Assembly: GCA_007695205.1 (NCBI GenBank)
Contig: REEF01000475.1
Span: 1 to 36,182 of the forward strand
Source: Planctomycetaceae bacterium
GTDB taxonomy: Bacteria; Planctomycetota; Planctomycetia; Pirellulales; Pirellulaceae
Direction of reading: 5' to 3'
DNA length: 36,182 nucleotides
The notes under the pieces were generated by a model. That model had not been told where the DNA came from, ran no database searches, and saw only the letters and a list, made by a program, of their open reading frames with translations. Within the stretch, counting starts at the first letter, position 1. The number at the start of each line of letters is the position of its first letter. This document shows, one piece after another, positions 1 through 8,241 of this stretch. A program made the translations under genes and the position numbers.

Positions 1-840
1 GATGCCCATTTGGTGAGCGTGCTCGAGAGCTTGAGCCGCCTGGATGCCCAGCTTGGCCACAGACTGGCAGAAGCGACGTCCTGTCGAACCTTCCGAATTC
101 GTCGGGCTTTGAAGGGTGGTGGAAGGTTGCGTGGCGGTCAACGCCGAAGTCTGCTCGTCGTCCGAGCATGCCCCGGTGCCCGAGTTTGATACTTTCGGCA
201 ACGCAACCGCATCGAGCAAACATGTCGATTCAGGCGCCCCCGACCATGGCGATTGTTTGGGTACCCAGCGAGTCCTTGCGCTCAGATCGGGGATCGGACG
301 ACCCGGAAGGGAAGCGTCGATTTCCTCCTGCTGCCGAAGCTCGGCGATCACCTCGGCCAGCGTCCGGCCGTCGATGTACTGCATCGCGTAATAGTACACG
401 CCGCGCTCGCAGCCGACCGAAAACACGCCGACGATGTGCGGATGGTCCAGCATCGCCGCAGCACGAGCCTCGTTTTGGAAACGTTGCAACTGCCGCGGGT
501 CCAGCATCGCCGCCATGGGCAGCGTCTTCAGCGCCACCCGACGCCCCAAAGAAATCTGCTCGGCCTCGTACACGATGCCCATTCCGCCCCGAGCAATCTC
601 GCTTAACAGACGGAAATCGCCCAACTGTCCCAACGCCGCGTCTGACGGCTGGACGACCTGCGGTTCCGACCCGCTGGGAAGATGGAAGGTAGCCAACATC
701 TCGTAAGCCTGCCGCAGCGGATCGGCGAGCTGCGGATACTGCTCGAGATAGGGCTCGAGCGCGGGCCGCTCGCCGCGGTGGAACCGATCGTTCAGTTCCT
801 CGACGACTTCGTCCAACATGCCCTCGAAGTCCGTGCTCAT
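1..840 (-). CDS. Serine/threonine protein kinase, N-terminal part, cut by window edge
   Basis: This reading frame starts at ATG 838-840 and stays open to base 1, so only the first 280 residues are present. After an N-terminal segment of about 70 residues comes a Hanks-type kinase N-lobe: a glycine-rich loop IARGGMGIVYEA (82-93), the ATP-binding lysine in VALKTLP (K105) and a probable alpha-C glutamate in FQNEARAAAMLDHPHIV (E124). The visible part ends at HAHQMGI, just where the HRDIKP catalytic loop should begin. Between alpha-D and alpha-E lies an insert of about 85 residues (roughly 170-255), rich in Ser and Thr and of low complexity, which is unusual for a kinase domain. It follows the ECF sigma gene by 99 nt on the same strand, so the two are probably co-transcribed. 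The substrate is unknown, and the C-terminal sensor or membrane part lies outside the window. Confidence 0.93.
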   Translation of the reverse strand, partial: MSTDFEGMLDEVVEELNDRFHRGERPALEPYLEQYPQLADPLRQAYEMLATFHLPSGSEPQVVQPSDAALGQLGDFRLLSEIARGGMGIVYEAEQISLGRRVALKTLPMAAMLDPRQLQRFQNEARAAAMLDHPHIVGVFSVGCERGVYYYAMQYIDGRTLAEVIAELRQQEEIDASLPGRPIPDLSARTRWVPKQSPWSGAPESTCLLDAVALPKVSNSGTGACSDDEQTSALTATQPSTTLQSPTNSEGSTGRRFCQSVAKLGIQAAQALEHAHQMGI

Positions 841-939
841 TTATATCCCCCACCAAGTCGAGACGTTGCTATCCGAGATCCGCCCCACGATTCACAAACG
901 TCACCACCCCACCTCCCTAGCAGACTCGTCGCCGTGGGC

Positions 940-1581
940 TCAGCCTTCGTCGCTGTCCTGTTCTCCGAACTGATCCAGCGTTTGACGTGCCCGCAGCAAC
1001 GCCCGCGTGAACCGCTTCCTCGCCGCAGCAGGGCTAACTCCCAGCCGGGTGGCAGCCTGGTCGTTCGAGATCCCCTCCACAGCTCGAAAAAAAAGGATCT
1101 CGCGGTCGAACGCGGAAAGCTGGTCGAGTACGGATTCCAAACGCCGAGCCATTTCTTCATGCTCCAAGACTCCAGACGGCGGCCGCTTCACCAAACGCTT
1201 CACCAACAGCATGGACGATCGGTCGGGCAACCGCTCTTCCCGTGCGACCGATCGCCGAATCGCCTGAACGTGACGTCGCCACGCCGCGGCCAGGCACTGC
1301 GCGGCGGTCTGATGCAACCACTGCTCCAGCGGCATCGGCCGACGCTGCAGGTACTCGTCCATCCGCGAGAAGACCTCCATTTCCGTCTCTTGGAGAATGT
1401 CTGACGGGTCGACTCGCTGACGCAATCGTCGGTCCATCCGAGCCGCAATCGCCTGGCGCAAGGCCGGAGAATAACGCTCGAACAGCCGCCGAAAAGCTTC
1501 CCGATCACCAGCCTCAATTGCCTCCAGCAAAAGTTGCGTCTGGGAAGAGGACGATTCGGATGCTTTTGGGTTGGCCGCCAT
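940..1581 (-). CDS. ECF-type RNA polymerase sigma factor (planctomycete kinase-associated type)
   Basis: A 213-residue protein with the two-domain layout of extracytoplasmic-function sigma factors. The sigma2 region includes DPSDILQETEMEVF (about 58-71). The sigma4 helix-turn-helix is REILFFRAVEGISNDQAATRLGVSPAAARKR, about 160-190. A GTG directly before the ATG is also possible, but the ATG at 1579-1581 is preceded by AGGGAG at suitable spacing, so I chose it. No anti-sigma gene is visible. Instead a Ser/Thr kinase follows 99 nt downstream, as is typical of planctomycete ECF groups in which a kinase is thought to replace the anti-sigma factor. The protein would direct RNA polymerase to a stress or signal regulon. 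The target promoters cannot be read from this window. Confidence 0.93.
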   Translation of the reverse strand: MAANPKASESSSSQTQLLLEAIEAGDREAFRRLFERYSPALRQAIAARMDRRLRQRVDPSDILQETEMEVFSRMDEYLQRRPMPLEQWLHQTAAQCLAAAWRRHVQAIRRSVAREERLPDRSSMLLVKRLVKRPPSGVLEHEEMARRLESVLDQLSAFDREILFFRAVEGISNDQAATRLGVSPAAARKRFTRALLRARQTLDQFGEQDSDEG

Positions 1582-1960
1582 CACTCCGGCTCCCTATCTA
1601 CTACCTGCCAAATGTTCTTGAAGTGGGACAGGAAAAAGGTCTTTTTTTTCGGTTTTCTTCTGCAATCACCTAAAAAAGAGGGTTTTTAATCCACCATAAA
1701 CAGCGATCCCTCGCGAGCATTCGGGCACCAGATTTGGCGGTCAACCTCCCGTCTGCTAAGCATCTTCACCTGAACAATGTATAATACTCCCTGGTAGGAC
1801 GGATTGGCAATGCGTCCCCGAAAAGGTGTCGGTCCCGAATGGCACGAGCCGAGTTTTTTTAAGCTCTGTCAGAAAAGGGGTCAGACCCTCTCCGGGCACA
1901 CCGTATTTCCCGAGTTTTCAGCGTGCCCTCCAAAGGGTCAGACCCCTTTTCTGACAGAGC
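1582..1960. other. Intergenic region upstream of the ECF sigma gene, with A/T tracts and a REP-like element
   Basis: No credible gene is seen here. The stretch from about 1630 to 1690 is rich in A and T tracts and lies in the leader of the sigma factor gene. A TTGACC on the minus strand (1739-1744) could be part of its -35 box, but no good -10 is paired with it. On the plus strand an extended -10-like TGTATAAT (1778-1785) has no plausible gene downstream. The right part holds the inverted repeat described separately. A 62-codon plus-strand frame at 1804-1992 runs through that repeat and is not supported. Confidence 0.5.
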
Positions 1961-1962
1961 TT
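1861..1962. repeat. REP-like inverted repeat with 29-bp arms
   Basis: The arms at 1861-1889 and 1934-1962 are inverted copies that differ only at the centre of the GGGTCAGACCC core, which is itself nearly palindromic. A second short inverted match (GGGCAC / GTGCCC) sits inside the 44-nt spacer. The element ends exactly at the stop codon of the adjacent minus-strand gene: TAAGCTCTGTCAG begins with that gene's TAA. It could form a strong hairpin and act as a terminator for the ribosomal-cluster transcript. Sequences of this GGGTCAGACCC type are, from memory, dispersed in many bacterial genomes and linked to RAYT-type transposases. No transposase gene is present here. Confidence 0.8.
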
Positions 1963-3265
1963 AGGTGTCCAGGCCCAGATCCAGCGCGCTGATGTCGATC
2001 AGGTGCATTTGGCGGCCTTGGTCGGCGTGGGGGGCATCAATGCAGACAAAGCGAGCATCGTTGCTCAACCGCGGGTGCGTGTCCACTCGCCACTCGCCCC
2101 GATACTCGGGCGGCACAGGAAAGTGGCCCAGGTCGATCCGGCGGCCACTGGGGACATGAAACAGGTGCGGCGTTTGCAAACGCTCTTTACCCTTGGGGTA
2201 GGTGTCGTTCAAGATCCACTGGTTCCCAGGCAGGTAGCTGATGTGGCCACCGGGGTCCAATACGCCGCGCCCGATCTCTTCCACAATCCCGCCTTCGCGA
2301 TCCTCGAACAAAAAGTTTCCCCAGTTGTCGTTGCCCAACCAGTGCCGGGATTGAGCCAGGATGTGTTGCGGGTCGCGCCAGATGAAATGCGATGCGTATC
2401 CGTTGGGGATCACAATCCGCACGTCGCTGCCGTCTGGCCGAGCCGTCACCAGCCGGGTGAGTCGCGAACCGTTGGGGTAACGCCAGCGATGCAAGGCGAT
2501 GAAACGCGATCCGTCCGGGCTGTACAGCAAATGATTGAAGTAGTGTTTTGCCTGCGGGTCGGGGTTGGGGATCTGCCCGCGACGGGCGATGTCAGCGATC
2601 GACAGGATCAATCGCGATTGGCCCGTGTCCAAATCGACATGCTCGATGCCCGATTCGTCCGGCACCAGTTCGTCGGCATGCGGATCGGGCAGACCGGCAT
2701 AACCGTAGCCGGGGCGGACATCTCCGATGCGTCGATAGTCGGTCGTCACTGCGGATCGACCATCGGGACTGACCGAATAGACAGGCCGCGGGATCGTGCG
2801 TCTTGCCCCTGTCCGCACGTTCATGAGGTGACAGACAAAGCGATCTTCGACCCGGTCGTTCCAAAGGATCTCGTCCGTCGTGCCGGGTCGCCATTGCAGC
2901 ATACAGCCCTGTTGCCAGTTCCAGGCAGTGCTTTCTCCCAGCTCGATCCACCGATCGCCGTCCTGCAAGTCGACCATGCCGATCTTGATGACATCCTCGG
3001 CAACCGGCGACCGGTGCTCGAAGTCCACCTGCATCCCCAGCACGTAACGGTCGGTGGGATCGAATTGCAGTTTGTCGTAATAGGCGAACCAATGGTGCTT
3101 GGGTCCCCGCGTGATAACGCGGACCGGGGGAAACGGCGGTTCGCAGCCCATGCAACGGCGATCGGCATGCCATCCCCAGGCGAAACCAGCCAGGCTGCCC
3201 ACCAGGAACTGACGCCGAGGGATCGAGGAAGATGCTACTGACGAAAACAATCGACGACATTGCAT
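1961..3265 (-). CDS. Tat-signal beta-propeller protein of unknown function
   Basis: A 434-residue protein. The N-terminus carries a twin-arginine-like signal: IPRRQFLVGSLAGFAWG (about 15-31). The rest looks like a TolB/WD40-type propeller, with repeated blade-like elements such as YSVSPDGRSAVTTDYR, LLYSPDGSRFIALHRW and HPRLSNDARFVCIDAP. Conserved-looking blocks FDPTDRYVLGMQV and WNWQQGCMLQW suggest a defined family, but I cannot assign an activity. A polysaccharide-related role is only a guess. The start at ATG 3263-3265 has GGAG eight bases upstream; an upstream in-frame start would add 19 residues before the Tat motif. It lies 68 nt after the L17 gene on the same strand, so it may be read from the ribosomal operon. 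Its stop codon is provided by the edge of the REP-like repeat. Confidence 0.8.
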   Translation of the reverse strand: MQCRRLFSSVASSSIPRRQFLVGSLAGFAWGWHADRRCMGCEPPFPPVRVITRGPKHHWFAYYDKLQFDPTDRYVLGMQVDFEHRSPVAEDVIKIGMVDLQDGDRWIELGESTAWNWQQGCMLQWRPGTTDEILWNDRVEDRFVCHLMNVRTGARRTIPRPVYSVSPDGRSAVTTDYRRIGDVRPGYGYAGLPDPHADELVPDESGIEHVDLDTGQSRLILSIADIARRGQIPNPDPQAKHYFNHLLYSPDGSRFIALHRWRYPNGSRLTRLVTARPDGSDVRIVIPNGYASHFIWRDPQHILAQSRHWLGNDNWGNFLFEDREGGIVEEIGRGVLDPGGHISYLPGNQWILNDTYPKGKERLQTPHLFHVPSGRRIDLGHFPVPPEYRGEWRVDTHPRLSNDARFVCIDAPHADQGRQMHLIDISALDLGLDT

Positions 3266-3333
3266 ATTGCTGCTCCGAATGGGGACATGGTCCGATCCCA
3301 GTACCGACGGCCCAGCCCGCACTCGGTGAAAGC

Positions 3334-4074
3334 CTACGCCTTCTCGTCCGCCTTCGGCTCGTCACCCTGAGGTTCGTCGCTCTCGGCCTGCGTCTGAGGC
3401 TCTTCCGCGTCGTTTTCGGGTTCGGTCACCGCAGCGGTCTGGTCCTCGACCTCGGCTGAACCCTCCGTCGGCGCGGTATCTGCGGCCGTCTCTTCTTGTT
3501 CTTCCGTATCGTCGAACGCCGGTTTTTCGCTGACTTGCCGCACTCGGTCATGCTGGCCGACGAATTCCAGGATCGCTCGAGTTCCGGCGTCGCCCAGACG
3601 CGGTTTGGCCAACCGCAGGATCCGGGTATAGCCGCCTGGGCGATCTTCGAAGCGAGGCGCGACTTCCTCGAACAACACGCGCATGGCTTCTTTATCGCCG
3701 ATCATTTGCAGCACGCGGCGACGTGCGGCCACCGACGGCGCGATCGCGTTGTTCCATTGCAGCCATTGCTCGCTGGTACGCCACTGTCGCCACCGTTCGC
3801 TCCCACGATCGGCAGTCGTGGCGAACTGCTCGGCATTTCGCTCGGCCTGCAGCGACTTGCGGGCGATGGTGATGCACTTCTCCACCAGCGGGCGCACTTC
3901 CTTGGCCTTTTGCAACGTGGTGATAATGCGTCCCTTGACTTTGGGCACGGACGCATCCACATCGGGATCCGTCTGCCGTTCGGTCAGAAAGATACTGCTC
4001 GCCAAGTTCTTCAGCATGGCCTTACGGTGGCTGGAAGAACGTCCTAAATGTCGGCCTCGTTTTCGGTGTCTCAT
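3334..4074 (-). CDS. rplQ: 50S ribosomal protein L17 (bL17) with insertion and acidic tail
   Basis: bL17 of the large subunit, located near the polypeptide exit region. The start MRHRKRGRHLGRSSSHRKAM is the family's classic N-terminus, which fixes the start at 4072-4074; upstream in-frame codons are spurious. GGYTRILRL (about 148-156) is the conserved C-terminal motif. The protein has 246 residues against about 120-130 in most bacteria. The extra length comes from an added loop near 32-46, a Trp/Arg-rich insert of about 40 residues (roughly 76-118) and an acidic Glu/Asp-rich tail from about 180 to the end. It is the last gene of the alpha operon, 104 nt after rpoA. Confidence 0.96.
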   Translation of the reverse strand: MRHRKRGRHLGRSSSHRKAMLKNLASSIFLTERQTDPDVDASVPKVKGRIITTLQKAKEVRPLVEKCITIARKSLQAERNAEQFATTADRGSERWRQWRTSEQWLQWNNAIAPSVAARRRVLQMIGDKEAMRVLFEEVAPRFEDRPGGYTRILRLAKPRLGDAGTRAILEFVGQHDRVRQVSEKPAFDDTEEQEETAADTAPTEGSAEVEDQTAAVTEPENDAEEPQTQAESDEPQGDEPKADEKA

Positions 4075-4178
4075 GATCGCCTGTGAAATCATCTTGGCTG
4101 TGGCCGGTCGTGGATCGCTCCTGACAACCGACTCAGCGGGGTGTGACAAAAAGGGGCTCCTCGATCATTCCAGCGGCA

Positions 4179-5174
4179 TCAACTGACACTTGGGGACATG
4201 GGCGTTAACCGCATCCCCAGGTGCATGCCCAGATCCTTCAGCCGTTCGTTCACCTCGTTCAATGTCGTGTCGCCGAAATTGCGGACCTCTAACAGTTGAT
4301 CTTCCGTCCTTTGGACGAGATCGCGCACCGAGGTAATATCCGCCGATTCCAGGCAGTTCATGGCACGCACCGACAGCTTCAGCTCCGCCAAGCTCATGTT
4401 CAGCTTGGCTTCCAAGGCTGCATCCATCGTGCCCGATCCGGAACGTGGTGGTGCCGTAATCCGGGGCCCCAGCTCGTTGTATTGAATAAACGGGTTCAAG
4501 TGTTTGCGGAGGATCTTTGCCGATTCGACCATCGCCATCTCGGGGCTGATCGAGCCATCGGTCCAGACCTCCAGGGTCAGTTTGTCGTAGTTTGTCTTCT
4601 GGCCGACCCGCGTTTCTTCGATCTCATAACGCACGCGGACCACAGGGCTGTAGACGGCATCGACGGGGATGATCCCGATCTCGTGATCGCCCTGACTGTG
4701 CTCGGTCGACGGGACGTAACCGCGTCCGTTTTCGACCACCATCTCCATCATGAAGGGGACATCGTCGGTCAACGTCGCCAGCACGTGATCCGTGTTGATC
4801 ACCTGGACATCCGCGTCGGTCTGTACGTCCGCCCCCGTAACGACTCCGGTCGTATTTTTTTCGACCGTGATGACCCGCGTCGATTCGCTGTAGTTCTTCA
4901 CCACCAGCGACTTGACGTTCAACACGATGTCCGTCACGTCCTCCAGCACACCGGGGATCGTCGAGAACTCGTGTTGCGCGCCGCGAACCTTGATCTGGGT
5001 CACCGAGCTGCCCATCAGGCTGGACAGAAGGATCCGTCGCAAGCTGTTCCCGATCGTCGAGCCAAATCCACGCTCGAACGGTTCGGCGACGAACTTGCCG
5101 TAGGTAGTCGACAGAGTCTCCGCGTCACAAACGACCGCGCTGGGCAATTCAAGTCCACGCCAGCGAATATGCAT
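4179..5174 (-). CDS. rpoA: DNA-directed RNA polymerase alpha subunit
   Basis: Scaffold subunit for assembly of RNA polymerase; its C-terminal domain contacts UP elements and activators. The 331-residue protein has the alpha-NTD with [17 protein letters not shown] (dimerisation helix, about 36-52) and the alpha-CTD helix-hairpin-helix part with [20 protein letters not shown] and [16 protein letters not shown]. The start [11 protein letters not shown] at 5172-5174 is preceded by GAGGAG at 7 nt, a clear ribosome binding site; an in-frame upstream start would add 24 residues and ignore it. It lies 37 nt after rpsK. In many bacteria rpsD (S4) sits between S11 and rpoA, but it is absent here. Confidence 0.98.
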   Translation of the reverse strand: MHIRWRGLELPSAVVCDAETLSTTYGKFVAEPFERGFGSTIGNSLRRILLSSLMGSSVTQIKVRGAQHEFSTIPGVLEDVTDIVLNVKSLVVKNYSESTRVITVEKNTTGVVTGADVQTDADVQVINTDHVLATLTDDVPFMMEMVVENGRGYVPSTEHSQGDHEIGIIPVDAVYSPVVRVRYEIEETRVGQKTNYDKLTLEVWTDGSISPEMAMVESAKILRKHLNPFIQYNELGPRITAPPRSGSGTMDAALEAKLNMSLAELKLSVRAMNCLESADITSVRDLVQRTEDQLLEVRNFGDTTLNEVNERLKDLGMHLGMRLTPMSPSVS

Positions 5175-5211
5175 TCTTGTCTCCTCGGGAAATCGCTCTC
5201 GGGCTGCTGGT

Positions 5212-5595
5212 CTATACGCGTCGCTTTTTCCTTGGACGGCAGCCATTGTGGGGAATCGGGGTACAATCCTCGATCGACTTGACGGTCAAACCGGCCGCTT
5301 GCAACGCGGTGATGGCGCTTTCGCGACCGGACCCGGGGCCTTTCACCCGGACGTCGACCTCTTTCACCCCGAACTTGATCGCCTTTTCTGCCGCCTGTTG
5401 CGCCGCACACTGCCCGGCGAACGGCGTGCTCTTTCGACTGCCCTTGAAGCCGCACGTCCCGGCACTAGACCAGCACAGCGTATCTCCCTTGGTGTCGGTG
5501 ATGGTCACGGTCGTATTGTTGAACGTCGCCTGGATAAAGGCGATGCCCACCGTCACATTGCGACGGATTCGGCGTTTCTTGCTCTTGACTGCCAC
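5212..5595 (-). CDS. rpsK: 30S ribosomal protein S11 (uS11)
   Basis: Platform protein of the small subunit, next to the mRNA in the E site. The 127 residues contain the conserved [31 protein letters not shown] and [12 protein letters not shown] blocks and the C-terminal [17 protein letters not shown] signature. The first codon is GTG (5593-5595), followed by a normal MAVKSKKR N-terminus. AGGAG lies about 10 nt upstream and there is no nearby ATG. It is 69 nt after rpsM and 37 nt before rpoA. Confidence 0.98.
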   Translation of the reverse strand: MAVKSKKRRIRRNVTVGIAFIQATFNNTTVTITDTKGDTLCWSSAGTCGFKGSRKSTPFAGQCAAQQAAEKAIKFGVKEVDVRVKGPGSGRESAITALQAAGLTVKSIEDCTPIPHNGCRPRKKRRV

Positions 5596-5664
5596 AGCCT
5601 GGCTACTCCTGTCGAAACCTCAAAAAATCGATGCCACCCCCGCGAGAAGCGATCCCTGCATCCA

Positions 5665-6048
5665 TTAACGCAAATCCTTGACGCCCTTCTTGCCCGCCAC
5701 CGTCTTCTTTGGTCCCTTTCGCGTCCGCGCGTTGGTCCGCGTACGCTGGCCGCGCACCGGTAACCCCAGACGGTGCCGGATGCCCCGATAGCACCGGATG
5801 TCTCGCAGACGATTGACGTTCTGCTGCGTCTGACGACGCAACGGGCCCTCGACCACGTAATCCCGTTCCAGCAGAGCCGCCAGACGGCTCAATTCGTCGT
5901 CTGCCAAATCCCGGGCCTTTCGCAGCGGGTCGATCCCCGCTTTGTGGCACAGGTCGCGCGCGACCTTGTCGCCCACACCATAAAGGTACCTGAGCGAGAT
6001 ATGCGTCGGCTTGTCGTTCGGAATGTCCACACCTAGAAGACGCGGCAT
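5665..6048 (-). CDS. rpsM: 30S ribosomal protein S13 (uS13)
   Basis: Small-subunit head protein that contacts P-site tRNA through its basic tail and forms an intersubunit bridge with L5. It has 127 residues: the start MPRLLGVDIPNDK, the helix-two-turn-helix region LYGVGDKVARDLC and the C-terminal RHRLGLPVRGQRTRTNARTR. The start at 6046-6048 follows from the family N-terminus. The longer frame that extends upstream to about 7287 runs antisense-free through rpmJ and secY in another phase and is not part of this gene. It lies 38 nt after rpmJ. Confidence 0.98.
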   Translation of the reverse strand: MPRLLGVDIPNDKPTHISLRYLYGVGDKVARDLCHKAGIDPLRKARDLADDELSRLAALLERDYVVEGPLRRQTQQNVNRLRDIRCYRGIRHRLGLPVRGQRTRTNARTRKGPKKTVAGKKGVKDLR

Positions 6049-6086
6049 GTTTTCGTTTCTCCTAATACCGGGCTTTAGCCCTGACT

Positions 6087-6200
6087 CTAGCCCTGACGTT
6101 GCTTGTGACGCGGGTTGCTGCAGATCACGTACACACGCCCCTTGCGCCGCACGACCTTGCAGTTCTCGCAGATTCGTTTTACGCTCGATCGAACTTTCAT
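6087..6200 (-). CDS. rpmJ: 50S ribosomal protein L36 (bL36), zinc-binding form
   Basis: A 37-residue protein, read directly from the sequence. ATG is at 6198-6200 and TAG at 6087-6089. The N-terminus [19 protein letters not shown] and the later [15 protein letters not shown] are the complete L36 signature. The zinc ligands C11, C14, C27 and H32 are all present, so this is the zinc-containing (C+) paralogue. It lies between secY (84 nt upstream) and rpsM (38 nt downstream), the usual place in the spc/alpha junction. In many bacteria infA or map lies in this gap; neither is present. Confidence 0.97.
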   Translation of the reverse strand: MKVRSSVKRICENCKVVRRKGRVYVICSNPRHKQRQG

Positions 6201-6284
6201 GTCGAAACTCCTGCGGGGGTCCGGGGAAATGGCTTAATATACGAAGACAACGGCTGACTTCGCAAGGGGCTGATCGGCAGAAGG

Positions 6285-7658
6285 TCAGGATTCCAGCAGA
6301 CCTCGATAGTTCCGCATCACCAAGTGGGCGTCGATCTTCTGCACCAAATCGAATCCTACACTGACGGCGATCAGCAACCCCGTACCTCCATAAAAACTGG
6401 CAACTGTAAAACTGACGCCCAACGAGGCGGAAACCACCGTGGGCACGATAGCGACGATGGCCAAAAAGCCAGCGCCGACGTAGGTAATTCGCTCCAACAC
6501 CCGCTCCAGGTAGTCGGCCGTCCTTCTGCCAGGTCGGTACCCTGGGATAAAGGTACCGTAATCTTTCAGATTCTCGGCCATTTCCTTCGGGTTGAATGTA
6601 ATGGCTACCCAAAAGTAGCAAAAAAAGTAGATCAAGCCCACGTAAACCGCGTTGTACGTGAACGATGTGCCGGGCCCAAAAATCTGGTACAAATTGGCCC
6701 AGAGATTGGCGGTTCCGGTGAAGGTATTCGCCATGAAGTTGAAGATCATGGCGGGCAACATCAACAGACTGCTGGCGAAAATGATGGGCATGACACCGGC
6801 TTGGTTGATCCGCAACGGCAGGTACTGCCGCGTCCCGCCATAAACTCGACGCCCACGCACATGTTTGGCACTTTGAGTGGGGATACGTCGCTGGCCCAAC
6901 GTGATGAACACCACCCCGACCACCACGGCGACGAACAACACGGTCAGCACAATCAGCGTTTCCACGCCGATGCGTCCGGGGGTGAGCCCGGCGAGTTGCA
7001 TGTCGGCGTCGCGGAACAGTTGTGCGGCGGCACCGGGCATCTGAGCCAGGATACCGGCCATGATCAACAAGCTGATCCCGTTGCCAATACCAAATTCGTC
7101 GATCTGCTCGCCCAGCCACATCAGGAAGATGGTCCCGCAGGTCATGATCAACACGGCGGTCCATTGCCAGCCGAAATGAAGCACCCCCTGGGCGTTCAGG
7201 AACGCCGGATCGATCAATCCGGCTTCGCCACCCGCCGGTTGTGCCATCAGGTATAAGCGGACGTAGAACCAGCTCTGAACCAAGCACAGGGCGACCGTCA
7301 GATAACGCGTGTATTCGTTGATTTTCTTCCGGCCTGTTTCCCCCTCCTTTCGGAGCTGCTCAATGGGCTTCCACACGCTCCCCAGCAACTGGAAAATGAT
7401 CGATGCGCTGATATAGGGCATGATCCCCAGGCCGAAGATCGTCGCTTGACGAAGGTTGCTGGCGCTGAACACGGCCACGCGATCAACGAAATCACCCAGC
7501 CCCCCGTCTTGTGCCGCCGTCTGCCCCACGACTTCCTGGTCGATGATCGGCAACGGGATGTGCCACCCGACGCGGTAGATCGCCAGGAACAGCATGGTCA
7601 GGAAGATTTTCTGCCTGAGTTCGGGAATGGTAAAAACGATGCGAAGCTTCTCCCACAT
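6285..7658 (-). CDS. secY: Preprotein translocase subunit SecY
   Basis: Channel-forming subunit of the SecYEG translocon in the inner membrane. The 457-residue protein starts MWEKLRIVFTIPELRQKI, has about ten hydrophobic segments, and carries the family motifs IMPYISASIIFQLL (TM2 region), GNGISLLIMAGI and the cytosolic loop HVRGRRVYGGTRQYLPLRINQAGVMP. FIPGYRPGRRTADYLERVL before the last membrane helices is also typical. It is slightly longer than the E. coli protein because of loops near residues 40-60 and 140-150. It lies 97 nt after rplO. The adk and map genes that often follow secY are missing. Confidence 0.98.
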   Translation of the reverse strand: MWEKLRIVFTIPELRQKIFLTMLFLAIYRVGWHIPLPIIDQEVVGQTAAQDGGLGDFVDRVAVFSASNLRQATIFGLGIMPYISASIIFQLLGSVWKPIEQLRKEGETGRKKINEYTRYLTVALCLVQSWFYVRLYLMAQPAGGEAGLIDPAFLNAQGVLHFGWQWTAVLIMTCGTIFLMWLGEQIDEFGIGNGISLLIMAGILAQMPGAAAQLFRDADMQLAGLTPGRIGVETLIVLTVLFVAVVVGVVFITLGQRRIPTQSAKHVRGRRVYGGTRQYLPLRINQAGVMPIIFASSLLMLPAMIFNFMANTFTGTANLWANLYQIFGPGTSFTYNAVYVGLIYFFCYFWVAITFNPKEMAENLKDYGTFIPGYRPGRRTADYLERVLERITYVGAGFLAIVAIVPTVVSASLGVSFTVASFYGGTGLLIAVSVGFDLVQKIDAHLVMRNYRGLLES

Positions 7659-7755
7659 GACTGCGTTCCGTCCTTTCCATGTCCGTCGTCGATCAGATCA
7701 CAACGGTTTCTTTAGGAGCCTTCGGTAATACGCCTCGCGGCGAATCCTTCGCCAA

Positions 7756-8241
7756 TTACGAGGAGGGTGACGCTTTCTCGGAGGGTTGGCTCTGCCCGAC
7801 CAGCACGCAGACCTCGCCTCCGGCCTGTTCGATTTTTTCCCGAGCGGACTGGCTGAAGCGGTGAGCCGAGACTTTCAGCCGCCGCGTCAACGTTCCGTCG
7901 CCCAGGATCTTGAGCACATCGTACCGCCCCTTGGCCAGCGACTTGACGCGCAACGTCTCGGAATTGACTTCGTCTCCATCCTGGAACGTCCGTTCCAGAT
8001 CGGCGACGTTGACGGTCGTTACCTTCAGCGCAAAGCGGTTGTTAAAACCCCGCTTGGGGACACGACGGACCAAGGGCATCGTCCCGCCCTGAAAGATGAC
8101 CGAAGCCGACGATCCGGCTCGCGATTTCTGTCCCTTATGGCCTCGTCCACACGTCTTGCCTCGCCCCGAACCGGTCCCTCGTCCAACACGACGCGCCTTT
8201 TTGCGTTTTTGGACCCCTTGATGTACGTCGTTCAATCTCAT
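7756..8241 (-). CDS. rplO: 50S ribosomal protein L15 (uL15)
   Basis: Large-subunit assembly protein. It has 161 residues with the glycine/arginine-rich N-terminus RVGRGTGSGRGKTCGRGHKGQKSR, followed by FQGGTMPLVRRVPKRGFNN, both diagnostic. The C-terminus has about 15 extra residues (GQSQPSEKASPSS). Its ATG overlaps the TGA stop of rpsE (ATGA, 8238-8241), which implies translational coupling. The gene for L30 (rpmD), normally found between S5 and L15, is absent; the overlap leaves no room for it. Confidence 0.98.
   Translation of the reverse strand: MRLNDVHQGVQKRKKARRVGRGTGSGRGKTCGRGHKGQKSRAGSSASVIFQGGTMPLVRRVPKRGFNNRFALKVTTVNVADLERTFQDGDEVNSETLRVKSLAKGRYDVLKILGDGTLTRRLKVSAHRFSQSAREKIEQAGGEVCVLVGQSQPSEKASPSS

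Noticed and set aside
1778-1785. Extended -10-like TGTATAAT
   Set aside because: No -35 box and no gene follows on the plus strand.
1804-1992. Plus-strand ORF of 62 codons
   Set aside because: It runs through the inverted repeat and has no ribosome binding site or similarity.
2003-3241. 412-codon plus-strand frame antisense to the Tat-signal protein
   Set aside because: It has no protein-like motif, and the minus-strand gene has a ribosome binding site, signal and repeats.
4296-5282. 328-codon plus-strand frame antisense to rpoA
   Set aside because: rpoA is certain; the antisense frame arises from codon bias.
5665-7287. A 540-codon minus-strand frame covering S13 and the region upstream
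   Set aside because: Only the last 127 codons are S13. The rest crosses rpmJ and secY in the wrong phase and has no recognisable product.
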